From positions 1 through 13,430 of the forward strand of contig CAYNVN010000068.1 in assembly GCA_964400655.1 (NCBI GenBank): DNA of 13,430 bases, in the 5' to 3' direction. The position numbers were made by a program, and so were the translations under genes. Of this stretch, positions 6,913 through 13,402 are shown piece by piece (position 1 is the first letter of the stretch; the number at the start of each line of letters is the position of its first letter). This stretch comes from B16-G9 sp964400655 (GTDB taxonomy: Bacteria; Bacteroidota; Bacteroidia; Bacteroidales; F082). Under the pieces are notes generated by a model that did no database searches, was not told the DNA's origin, and saw nothing but the letters and a program-made list of their open reading frames with translations.

Positions 6913-8322
6913 CTATTTATCCGGTTTATGAAACAGGGCACCGCTACTTTTTGGCAATTGGCCAATGATATCTTCAATTGAAAACTCTTCCAGTCCAAAC
7001 ATATCAATACCCATATTTCGATACGTCATATTGGCCGAAATGGCCCACCCTGCAGCTATCGTACTTTTAGTAGCCCTAAGCGTATTCATAAACTTCCTTA
7101 AAATGGTTTTTTTATTGTAAAGATCGTACCAAACGCTTTTCATGGTAATGCTTAACGTTTCGGCATCCATCTTTCCGGGTTCCATTACAACATCTTCAAT
7201 ACTATAATATTGCCAGTCTTCGGGATAATTATTTTTTATAATTCTACCCTGCTTTTCAAAATCGCGATACATTTTTGTACCGGGCAGTGGTGTTAAAATA
7301 CCTGTTTGATAAGCATCAATTGGCTGGCTTAAAATATAATCCTTTCTGTTTTTCAACGATTCTTCGGTATCGCTGTCAAGCCCGAAAATAAAAGAACCGA
7401 GAACCGCCATACCATGTTTATGAATTTTATTAAAAGCTTCGGTATATTTATCAAATCCCATACGGGCATTAAGTTTTTTATTGGTATCCTCGAGGCCTTC
7501 AGTGGTTTCCGATTCTATTCCAATAAAAATAAGTTTACAGCCGCTTTTGGCCATCAGTTCCAAAACCTCATCGTCGTCTGCAACATTAAGCGAGCATTGT
7601 GTCCACCACTCCTTTTTAATACCGCGTTCAATCATACCTTTAAAAATGGCTGTGGCATGTTCTTTTGCTTTTTTGCTGTACCCCAAAAGATTGTCGTCGA
7701 TAAAAAACATGTTTTTTGTTTTTATCATTTCAATCTCTTTCAAAACATTTTCAACGGGACGCATTCGGTATTTTGCACCGTTAAAAGCGGTAACGGTACA
7801 AAAGCTGCAATCGAAAGGGCAGCCTCTGGTGGTTTGAATACTGTCGATGGTATATTTTTCGTGAAACAGGTCATGGCGTGCCAACGGGACCTTATCCAGG
7901 GGCAATTGTGAACCGTAATAAAATTTCTTTAATTTTCCTTGTTCAAAATCGTTAATAATGCTGCTCCAGTAACTTTCGGCTTCTCCAACTCCCACCACGT
8001 CAACATAATTAATGGCCTCTTTAGGCACCATACTTGCGTGGATACCACCCATCACAACCGGTACATTATTTTTTTTATAAACGGCTGCAATTTTATAGGC
8101 CCGATAGGCAGAAGAGGTAAAAGATGTTATTCCCACCAAGTCGGCTTCAATAAATCCGTTAAAATTTTCAAAGTTCTCATCAAATATTTCAACTTCCCAG
8201 TTATCCGGAGTTAAAGCAGCAAGAATGCCCAGTGCCAGAGGAGGATACTGTGATGAATTGCTGTAAACAAAACCTTTACGCAGATCGGATACGGGGTTTA
8301 TTAATAAGAGCTTTTTTTTCAT
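6913..8322 (-). CDS. B12-binding radical SAM protein, second of a tandem pair
   Basis: This 469-residue protein has an N-terminal Rossmann-like cobalamin-binding domain (about 1-135, with PPLALGILAALTPD at 27-40 and MGGIHAS at 91-97). A radical SAM core follows, with CxxxCxxC at C168, C172 and C175 binding the [4Fe-4S] cluster. FIDDN and GIES motifs are also present, and the C-terminal part resembles DUF4070. Relatives methylate or rearrange unactivated carbons in lipids, tetrapyrroles and antibiotics; the substrate here is unknown. Its ATG lies 3 bp downstream of the stop of its paralogue, so the two are translated together. Around the cluster motif 23 of 30 residues match the paralogue (161-190 here, 160-189 there), so this is an old duplication rather than a recent copy. 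Its stop is 9 bp from the convergent acpH stop. Confidence 0.9.
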   Translation of the reverse strand: MKKKLLLINPVSDLRKGFVYSNSSQYPPLALGILAALTPDNWEVEIFDENFENFNGFIEADLVGITSFTSSAYRAYKIAAVYKKNNVPVVMGGIHASMVPKEAINYVDVVGVGEAESYWSSIINDFEQGKLKKFYYGSQLPLDKVPLARHDLFHEKYTIDSIQTTRGCPFDCSFCTVTAFNGAKYRMRPVENVLKEIEMIKTKNMFFIDDNLLGYSKKAKEHATAIFKGMIERGIKKEWWTQCSLNVADDDEVLELMAKSGCKLIFIGIESETTEGLEDTNKKLNARMGFDKYTEAFNKIHKHGMAVLGSFIFGLDSDTEESLKNRKDYILSQPIDAYQTGILTPLPGTKMYRDFEKQGRIIKNNYPEDWQYYSIEDVVMEPGKMDAETLSITMKSVWYDLYNKKTILRKFMNTLRATKSTIAAGWAISANMTYRNMGIDMFGLEEFSIEDIIGQLPKSSGALFHKPDK

Positions 8323-8325
8323 AAA

Positions 8326-9711
8326 CTACAACGGAAAACCCCTGTTGACCGTGTCAATAAAGGCATTTACATCAAAAATACGGTTGGTTCCTTCAAAAAT
8401 GGTATTTCCGTAATTTGAATTGGTTACCAAGGCCCAAAAAGCGGTTTTGGTGTCTCTGGTTTCCTTCAGTGTCATTTTAAACTTTTTCAGAAGGGTTTTC
8501 GGGTGAAACAGTCTGCCCCATTGTTCATATAAAACTTCGTTCAGTTCATCGTGGGTCATGGTCAACGGGTCAATCACATTTTCAAAGAAGCGCATACGCT
8601 GCCAGTCTTCCGGAAAGTTTTTAAAATGTATCCGGTCTTCGGCAACGAACTTGCGATAGGTTCCTGTTCCCGGGAAGGGAGTAAGTACTGATGTCTGGAA
8701 GGCATCCACCTTTGAGTTGATGATAAAATCAACACGTTTTTTCAAATCTTCGGGAGTATCGGTATCAAGAGCAAAAATAAAGGTTCCTAAAACGGCGATG
8801 CCGTATTCGTGAATTTTGCTGAAAATTTCATCGTAATGGCCAAATCCTATTTTTTGGTTCAGGTCTTTGTTGGTCTCTTCGAGCCCTTCCAGTTTTTCCG
8901 ATTCAATACCCAGTAAAACCATCTTACAGCCCGTATCGTGGGCCAGCTGAAGCATCTCTTCGTTTTCGGCAAAATTAATGGATGCCTGACTGAACCACTC
9001 ACGCTTTAAGCCACGCTCTTTCATTCCCTTTAACAACTCAATGGTACGTTCCATCGACTTTTTACTATACCCGATGATGTTATCGTCCACAAAAAAGAGA
9101 TACTCCTTATCCATGGTCATTTCAATCTCATCCAGGATATCTTTTACCGGACGCTGGCGATAAGCAGTTCCGTTAAAAGCGTGAACGGTACAAAAATCAC
9201 ATCGCCAGGGACAACCACGGGTGGTTTGGATTGAAGCAAAAGCATAACGCGGGTGGAAAAGATCATGACGGGCAGGCACCAACTTATCGGCTTTAAGCCT
9301 TACACCGTCGTAAATTCTTTTGGTTTGCCCCTTTTCAAAATCGGCGATTACGGTAGGCCAAACACTCTCGGCTTCACCTTTAACCACCGTATCCACGTAA
9401 TTGAGTGCCTCCTGAAACATCATGGTGGCATGAACACCGCCCATTACAGTATGCACCCCGTTTTCACGGTAAACTTTTGCAATTTGATAAGCCCGGTAAG
9501 CATTGCTTGTAAAGGCTGTTAACCCCACAAGATCGGCATCTTTATACTCAAACTGATCAAAATTTTCATCCAATATTTCAACTTCCCAATCATCAGGTGT
9601 AAGCCTTGCAATAATGCCTAATCCCAAAGGGGGAAAGTTTGAAAATTCATATTTTAAAAGCCCTTCTTTAAGATAATTACGGGGATTGATAAGAAGCAGT
9701 TTCTTTGCCAT
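8326..9711 (-). CDS. B12-binding radical SAM protein, first of a tandem pair
   Basis: This is the upstream member of the pair, 461 residues from the ATG at 9711. An 18-residue extension to 9765 is possible, but MAKKLLLINP aligns with the paralogue start MKKKLLLINP, so the shorter form is preferred. Order of parts: cobalamin-binding domain (about 1-135, PPLGLGIIARLTPD at 27-40, MGGVHAT at 90-96), radical SAM core with C167, C171 and C174, then FFVDDN at 206-211, LLGIES at 266-271 and a DUF4070-like end. The domain order matches enzymes such as BchE and the Hpn lipid methylases (family knowledge), but neither identity nor substrate can be fixed from sequence alone. Its start faces the ACP operon across a 227-bp gap, which suggests a shared locus. 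Confidence 0.9.
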   Translation of the reverse strand: MAKKLLLINPRNYLKEGLLKYEFSNFPPLGLGIIARLTPDDWEVEILDENFDQFEYKDADLVGLTAFTSNAYRAYQIAKVYRENGVHTVMGGVHATMMFQEALNYVDTVVKGEAESVWPTVIADFEKGQTKRIYDGVRLKADKLVPARHDLFHPRYAFASIQTTRGCPWRCDFCTVHAFNGTAYRQRPVKDILDEIEMTMDKEYLFFVDDNIIGYSKKSMERTIELLKGMKERGLKREWFSQASINFAENEEMLQLAHDTGCKMVLLGIESEKLEGLEETNKDLNQKIGFGHYDEIFSKIHEYGIAVLGTFIFALDTDTPEDLKKRVDFIINSKVDAFQTSVLTPFPGTGTYRKFVAEDRIHFKNFPEDWQRMRFFENVIDPLTMTHDELNEVLYEQWGRLFHPKTLLKKFKMTLKETRDTKTAFWALVTNSNYGNTIFEGTNRIFDVNAFIDTVNRGFPL

Positions 9712-9803
9712 TAATAAAATTTTAAATCTGTATTCTTCTTTACATCTATGTATTTTGAAATTCAATAAAAAATTCCAATATACAATTTGGATAAAAAACG
9801 AGG

Positions 9804-9811
9804 CAAATATA
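9804..9811 (-). promoter_or_regulatory. Candidate -7 box TATATTTG for the radical SAM pair
   Basis: CAAATATA on the plus strand reads TATATTTG leftward, an exact TAnnTTTG match 93 bases before the ATG at 9711. The implied leader is about 85 bases. No -33 TTTG is evident, and the surroundings are AT-rich, so a chance match is possible. Confidence 0.35.
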
Positions 9812-9910
9812 ATAAAATATACCGATTGATTATATGTATAATAGATTCAGTTTTTTACGACAGGTGTAAACGAATTATCTATAAAGAATATTAATTACAA
9901 TTAAAATAAT

Positions 9911-9925
9911 TAGTTTTGCAAACTA
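9911..9925 (+). promoter_or_regulatory. -7 box TAGTTTTG for the ACP operon, within a near-palindrome
   Basis: TAGTTTTG (9911-9918) is an exact TAnnTTTG match 20 bases before the ATG at 9939. It is the left half of TAGTTT-TGC-AAACTA (9911-9925), two 6-bp inverted arms that could bind a dimeric regulator. The A-rich leader (TAAAAAAAGTAAAAG) has no Shine-Dalgarno sequence, as is usual in Bacteroidota. No -33 box is seen. Confidence 0.45.
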
Positions 9926-9938
9926 AAAAAAGTAAAAG

Positions 9939-10349
9939 ATGAAGAAGATAACGATTGAGGAGTTTATTGAAAAAATCGAAGAGGAATTTCCGGAGATGCC
10001 CAAAGGACATTTTAAACCCGAAACAAAGTTCAGGGAAGAGATGGATTGGGACTCGGTAAATGCTTTGGTATTTATTGCGATGGTTAATGTTGAGTATGAT
10101 GTGGCCCTTGTTGCCGACGAATTTGTTAACGCATACACCATTCAGGATGTTTATGATGTCGTTAAAAGAAAGGTGGAAGAACGAGAAGAAGCCATTGCAA
10201 AGGGCGAACTAACTCCTTCAATTACAGACGAAGAGAGCAAGGAAGTTTTTATGGGAATGAAGGAAAGTGCTTCCAATAAGGAAAATGAACTTGACGACTT
10301 AACAAAAAGTGATAATAAAGATCCGGAAGAAAAACCGGACAAAAAGTAA
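9939..10349 (+). CDS. Acyl carrier protein with a long charged C-terminal tail
   Basis: ACPs carry acyl or other intermediates on a 4'-phosphopantetheine arm attached to a serine. The 136-residue product has an ACP fold in about 1-82. The site is WDSV with S39, where DSL or DSM is more usual, followed by NALVFIAMVNVEYDV, typical of helix II and the following loop. From about residue 83 a tail of roughly 54 residues follows, rich in E, K, D and S and probably disordered; standard ACPs end near 80. The gene leads a tight operon: only one base separates its TAA from the glycosyltransferase ATG. It faces the radical SAM pair. It is probably a specialised carrier rather than the fatty acid synthesis ACP, since no fab genes are nearby. 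The cargo is unknown. Confidence 0.85.
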   Translation: MKKITIEEFIEKIEEEFPEMPKGHFKPETKFREEMDWDSVNALVFIAMVNVEYDVALVADEFVNAYTIQDVYDVVKRKVEEREEAIAKGELTPSITDEESKEVFMGMKESASNKENELDDLTKSDNKDPEEKPDKK

Positions 10350-10350
10350 T

Positions 10351-11277
10351 ATGACTGACTACTCCATTGTTGTACCGGTTTTTAACAGTGAGTTTACCCT
10401 GCGTAAACTTTACGACCGAACTGTGGAGGTTTTTAAGAAGTTAAATAAATCCGTTCAGTTTGTTTTTGTTGACGACAGCAGTTTGGATAACAGCTGGGAA
10501 GTGCTGAAATCAATCAAAGCCGTTAACCCTAAAAATGTTGTTATCATCAGGCTTAACAAAAACTACGGGCAACAAAATGCCACTTTTTGCGGTATGGAAC
10601 ATGCCACGGGCAGGTTTATCATTACAATGGATGACGATTTACAGCAACCTCCCGAAGAAATCCCATTGTTAATTAATAAAATGGAGGAGGAAAAGTGCGA
10701 CCTCGTTTACGGGGTTTACAAAAAGAAACAGCATTCGTTTTTGCGAAATCTCGGGAGTAAAGTAGTTAAAAAAACAGGCGGCCGGCTACTGGACAGACCC
10801 GATATTGTTTCTTCATTCAGACTGGTAAGAGCAGAAATTGTACAAAAAATATTTCCTCATGGCAACAATGTCATCTTTGTTGATGAGTTGCTGTGGTGGT
10901 ACACCAACTCGTTAACCTATGCCTGGGTTGACCACCAAAAAAGGGTGGGCAGCAAATCAGGGTATAGCTACGGAAAACTATGGCGTTTCTTAGCCGAAAT
11001 AATCCTGTATTATACCAATTTCCCTTTAAAATTTATGGTTTACGGAGGATTGTTTTCTTCGGTCATTTTTCTTGCCATAACCTTTTACTACCTGGGAGCA
11101 AAACTCTTTTTTGATGTCCCGCTGGGCTATACTTCAATTATTGTGGGTATTATGCTTTCAACAAGTTTGATTTTATTCAGTCTTGGTGTTATCGGCGAAT
11201 ACATCAGCCGATTATATCAGTCGCAAAATAAAAAGCCGCCTTACATTATTAAAGAGATAGAAAAAAATGAAAATTAA
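10351..11277 (+). CDS. Family 2 glycosyltransferase, polyprenyl-phosphate type, with two membrane segments
   Basis: The 308-residue product resembles the GtrB/ArnC/DPM1 group, which moves a sugar from a nucleotide donor to a polyprenyl phosphate on the inner face of the cytoplasmic membrane. The GT-A domain begins YSIVVPVFNSE (4-14). It carries FVDDSSLDNSW (39-49) and the metal-binding DDD at 94-96 within MDDDLQQPPEEI, and RVGSKSGYS near 198-206 suits the acceptor loop. Two hydrophobic segments at about 226-250 and 261-284 anchor it, and it ends in a short charged tail. I chose the ATG one base after the ACP stop over an in-frame GTG at 10309, because the conserved domain starts right after this ATG and the upstream codons lie inside the ACP tail. 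It overlaps the next gene by 11 bp. Sugar and acceptor are not determined. Confidence 0.9.
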   Translation: MTDYSIVVPVFNSEFTLRKLYDRTVEVFKKLNKSVQFVFVDDSSLDNSWEVLKSIKAVNPKNVVIIRLNKNYGQQNATFCGMEHATGRFIITMDDDLQQPPEEIPLLINKMEEEKCDLVYGVYKKKQHSFLRNLGSKVVKKTGGRLLDRPDIVSSFRLVRAEIVQKIFPHGNNVIFVDELLWWYTNSLTYAWVDHQKRVGSKSGYSYGKLWRFLAEIILYYTNFPLKFMVYGGLFSSVIFLAITFYYLGAKLFFDVPLGYTSIIVGIMLSTSLILFSLGVIGEYISRLYQSQNKKPPYIIKEIEKNEN

Positions 11278-11953
11278 AATAAATGGTCTTGTAATTGAAA
11301 GACTTAAGGAAAAAGATATAGAACTGGTAAGGCAATGGCGTAATTCGGATAATGTTAGGAAAAACATGATTTACCGTGAAATTATTACGCCGGAACAGCA
11401 ATTAAAATGGTTTCGTTCCATTAATAATTTCAACAACTTTTATTTTATTGTTGAGTACAAAGAGCGGAAAGTGGGACTGGTTAACATTAAAGATATCAAT
11501 TGGGAAGAACGCTCGGGCGAAGCCGGTGTTTTTATGATGGAGAGAGACCTGTCGGCTGCACTTATTCCCATGGCAGGAGCACTTTCGATGAGCGAACTGG
11601 TGGTAGATGTTTTCGGTTTTAAAAAGCTATATGCTAAAGTGCTTAAAAACAACAAAACCATGCAAAAGCTGAACGGACTTTTCGGATATAAAAAGATTGA
11701 AGAAGAAAATACAGACAAAGAGTACGACAGATTTTATATCACTCCCGAAACGTACAACAAATATTCGAAAAAATGGTTGAAAATCATTCATGCCATGGGC
11801 TTTGATTCGGGCATGATGAAATTTATTATGGAACCCGAAGATTACGAAAACGATTTTGGCCACAAAATGGAAAAATTACTGGAACGGTCAAAAATAAAGT
11901 TTGATGTTGAAACCGTGAACGGATATAAAGTTTATACGCGGTTAAAGCGTTAA
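11267..11953 (+). CDS. GNAT-like acyltransferase with an atypical cofactor loop and an extra C-terminal region
   Basis: The 228-residue product begins like PseH and RimJ-type N-acetyltransferases: ERLKEKDIELVRQWRNS (11-27), TPEQQLKWF (41-49), and later LYAKVLKNNKTMQKLNGLFGYKK (121-143). This is a GNAT fold over about 1-160. The segment that should hold the acetyl-CoA pyrophosphate loop (R/QxxGxG/A) reads ERDLSAALIPMAG (92-104) and has lost the glycine pattern. Residues 160-228 form an extra region that I do not recognise. Its ATG overlaps the end of the glycosyltransferase gene by 11 bp, so translation is coupled. It may acylate an amino group on a sugar or lipid, perhaps from the operon's ACP instead of CoA; that donor is inference. 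Confidence 0.75.
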   Translation: MKIKINGLVIERLKEKDIELVRQWRNSDNVRKNMIYREIITPEQQLKWFRSINNFNNFYFIVEYKERKVGLVNIKDINWEERSGEAGVFMMERDLSAALIPMAGALSMSELVVDVFGFKKLYAKVLKNNKTMQKLNGLFGYKKIEEENTDKEYDRFYITPETYNKYSKKWLKIIHAMGFDSGMMKFIMEPEDYENDFGHKMEKLLERSKIKFDVETVNGYKVYTRLKR

Positions 11954-11963
11954 CAATTTAGGG

Positions 11964-11971
11964 TAACTTTG
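11964..11971 (+). promoter_or_regulatory. -7 box TAACTTTG for the polyprenyl synthase gene
   Basis: TAACTTTG is an exact TAnnTTTG match in the 34-bp gap before the ATG at 11988. It implies a very short leader and lets this gene be expressed apart from the ACP operon. No -33 TTG is visible; read-through from upstream is also possible. Confidence 0.45.
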
Positions 11972-11987
11972 CCTGTAACCTTAAATC

Positions 11988-12962
11988 ATGAGCAGCTTAA
12001 AAGAGATAAAAAAACCTGTTGCAACACACCTGAGTGAGTTTAACAAGGTGTTTCGGGCTTCCGTTAAATCAAATACGGCTCTGCTCGATATTATCATGCG
12101 CTACATTCTCAAAAGCAAAGGCAAACAGATGCGCCCGGTAATAGTTATTTACAGTGCCGGACTAACAGGTAAAATCAATCATTCCACATACAGGGCTGCA
12201 ACACTGGTAGAGTTACTACATACGGCCACGCTTGTTCACGACGATGTGGTTGACGATTCGTATCGGCGAAGAGGCCGCTTTTCCATTAACGCAATATGGC
12301 GTAACAAAATAGCCGTACTTGCCGGCGACTTTTTATTGTCGCGCGGCATGCTGCTTGCCGTGGAAAACAACGACCACAAGATGCTCGAAATCGTATCGAG
12401 GGCAGTAAAAGAGATGAGCGAAGGAGAATTGCTGCAAATTGAAAAAGCCCGTAAATTAGATATCGACGAAGAGGTATATTACAATATTATCCGCAGGAAA
12501 ACAGCTTCTCTGCTGGCTTCCTGTTTTGCCGTGGGAGCCGTTTCAACAGGTTCTGCCGATGATGTAGTGGAAAAAATGTACAAAATAGGTGAAAACCTGG
12601 GTATGGCTTTCCAGATAAAGGATGATCTGCTCGACTTTGGCGAAGGCAACAACATTGGTAAGCCTACCGGCATCGACATTAAAGAAAAGAAAATGACGTT
12701 GCCACTCATTTATCTATTAAACAACAGCTCAACAAAGGAAAAGAAGGAATTTATCAAAATTGTTAAAAAACATAATAACGACAAGAAAAAAGTAAACCAA
12801 CTCATAGCGCAGGTAAGGGCATCGGGCGGCATTGGTTATGCCGTAAAAAAGATGCACGAATTTAAACAAACCGCATTGGACCTGTTATCTACATTTCCCG
12901 AAAACCTTTCGCGGCAGATGCTGAAAGAAATCGTTGATTACACCATTGAAAGAAAAAAATAG
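11988..12962 (+). CDS. ispB: Polyprenyl diphosphate synthase (octaprenyl type)
   Basis: This enzyme extends farnesyl or geranylgeranyl diphosphate with isopentenyl units to a long all-trans chain, most often the menaquinone side chain. The 324-residue product carries all core motifs: GKQMRP (45-50), the first aspartate-rich motif DDVVD at 85-89, GEL at 146-148 and the second motif DDLLD at 212-216. Residues 4 and 5 before the first motif are small (T81, A80), which allows a long product. This agrees with an IspB-like role but does not fix chain length. It lies 34 bp past the GNAT gene with a separate -7 box. Long all-trans prenyl diphosphates are not the usual cis-polyprenyl glycan carriers, so a shared pathway with the glycosyltransferase is not implied. 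Repeats begin about 40 bp after its stop. Confidence 0.93.
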   Translation: MSSLKEIKKPVATHLSEFNKVFRASVKSNTALLDIIMRYILKSKGKQMRPVIVIYSAGLTGKINHSTYRAATLVELLHTATLVHDDVVDDSYRRRGRFSINAIWRNKIAVLAGDFLLSRGMLLAVENNDHKMLEIVSRAVKEMSEGELLQIEKARKLDIDEEVYYNIIRRKTASLLASCFAVGAVSTGSADDVVEKMYKIGENLGMAFQIKDDLLDFGEGNNIGKPTGIDIKEKKMTLPLIYLLNNSSTKEKKEFIKIVKKHNNDKKKVNQLIAQVRASGGIGYAVKKMHEFKQTALDLLSTFPENLSRQMLKEIVDYTIERKK

Positions 12963-13002
12963 AAACACAGCAGAATTTTAATTGCCTGACGGCTGTTTGA
13001 CG

Positions 13003-13136
13003 GTTTAAGGTTTGGAGGATTTGAGGTTTAAATGTTTAGAGGTTCAGAAGTTCAGAAGTTCAAAAGTTCAAAAGTTCAGAAGTTCAGAAGTTCAAAAGTT
13101 CAGAAGTTCAGAAGTTGGGAAGTTGAGAAGTTGGGA
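13003..13136 (+). repeat. 8-bp tandem array, AGTTCAGA type
   Basis: From 13041 to 13136 there are 12 contiguous octamers. Eight read AGTTCAGA or AGTTCAAA, one is GGTTCAGA, and the last three are AGTTGGGA, AGTTGAGA, AGTTGGGA. The 8-base period continues upstream in decayed form to about 13003 (TTTGGAGG, ATTTGAGG, TTTAAATG, TTTAGAGG). The period is not a multiple of three, so the array is not selected as coding sequence. Confidence 0.9.
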
Positions 13137-13146
13137 ATTGGTTGCT

Positions 13147-13167
13147 GGGTGCCGGGTGCCGGGTTGC
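13147..13167 (+). repeat. Short GGGTGCC tandem repeat
   Basis: GGGTGCC occurs at 13147-13153 and 13154-13160, followed by the variant GGGTTGC at 13161-13167. It bridges the 8-bp array and the composite element. Confidence 0.7.
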
Positions 13168-13195
13168 TTGTTGTTACTCCTCCCGCAAGCCCCAA

Positions 13196-13334
13196 CGTCA
13201 TCCCGAAGGAGGCACGACTGAGGGATCTCCCGGGAACCAGCCTGCCGCTTTGACAAAAGGTAATCCGGTCGTTTATAGCAGGGGATTCCCGCCTGCCGGC
13301 AGGGCAGGCCTCCTCCTTCGTCGTCGGAATGAAG
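13196..13334. repeat. Composite intergenic element with terminal inverted repeats, right copy
   Basis: It matches 334-384 at 47 of 51 bases at its left end, in direct orientation, and shares GGGGATTCCCGCC (419-431 and 13281-13293). Its right end reads inverted as CTTCATTCCGA, then a 6-base insertion, then AGGAGG, mirroring CGTCATCCCGAAGGAGG at the left end. The central hairpin is GCCTGCC (13291-13297) with GGCAGGC (13303-13309), a different stem from that of the left copy at the same place. Confidence 0.75.
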
Positions 13335-13402
13335 GACTAATAAAGGAACGACGTAGTTTCAACTCTAGGCACTCCAAACTTTAGCGCACTCCAGGCACTT
13401 TT
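13334..13402 (+). repeat. Repeat tail after the composite element, right copy
   Basis: Positions 13334-13399 match 485-550 at 63 of 66 bases. From 13361 it is the third copy of the module seen at 203-244 and 512-559, and as at 203-244 it leads straight into a 7-bp array. Confidence 0.8.

Noticed and set aside
7414..7911. 165-residue open frame opposite the second radical SAM gene
   Set aside because: The opposite strand encodes a clear conserved enzyme through this region, and the antisense translation shows no domain.
9712..9765. 18-residue N-terminal extension of the first radical SAM protein
   Set aside because: The paralogue starts at the position equivalent to the ATG at 9711, and the extension has no counterpart in it.
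9712..9803. Cobalamin riboswitch in the leader of the B12-dependent genes
   Set aside because: The AT-rich leader of about 90 bases is too short and shows no B12-box-like sequence or multi-stem fold that I can see. These proteins use B12; they do not make or import it.
10309..10350. GTG start for the glycosyltransferase inside the ACP gene
   Set aside because: The ATG at 10351 directly follows the ACP stop and begins the conserved domain; the extra 14 residues are basic and lie out of frame over the ACP tail.
13041..13136. CRISPR array
   Set aside because: Units are 8 bp with no spacers, and there are no cas genes.
334..13334. A composite transposon bounded by the two repeats
   Set aside because: No transposase or integrase lies inside, the interior is mostly core genes such as dnaG and ispB, and the repeats look like dispersed intergenic elements.
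13012..13384. Three overlapping open frames on the plus strand
   Set aside because: They are products of the 8-bp array, which keeps all frames open, and of the composite repeat; no domain or start signal supports them.
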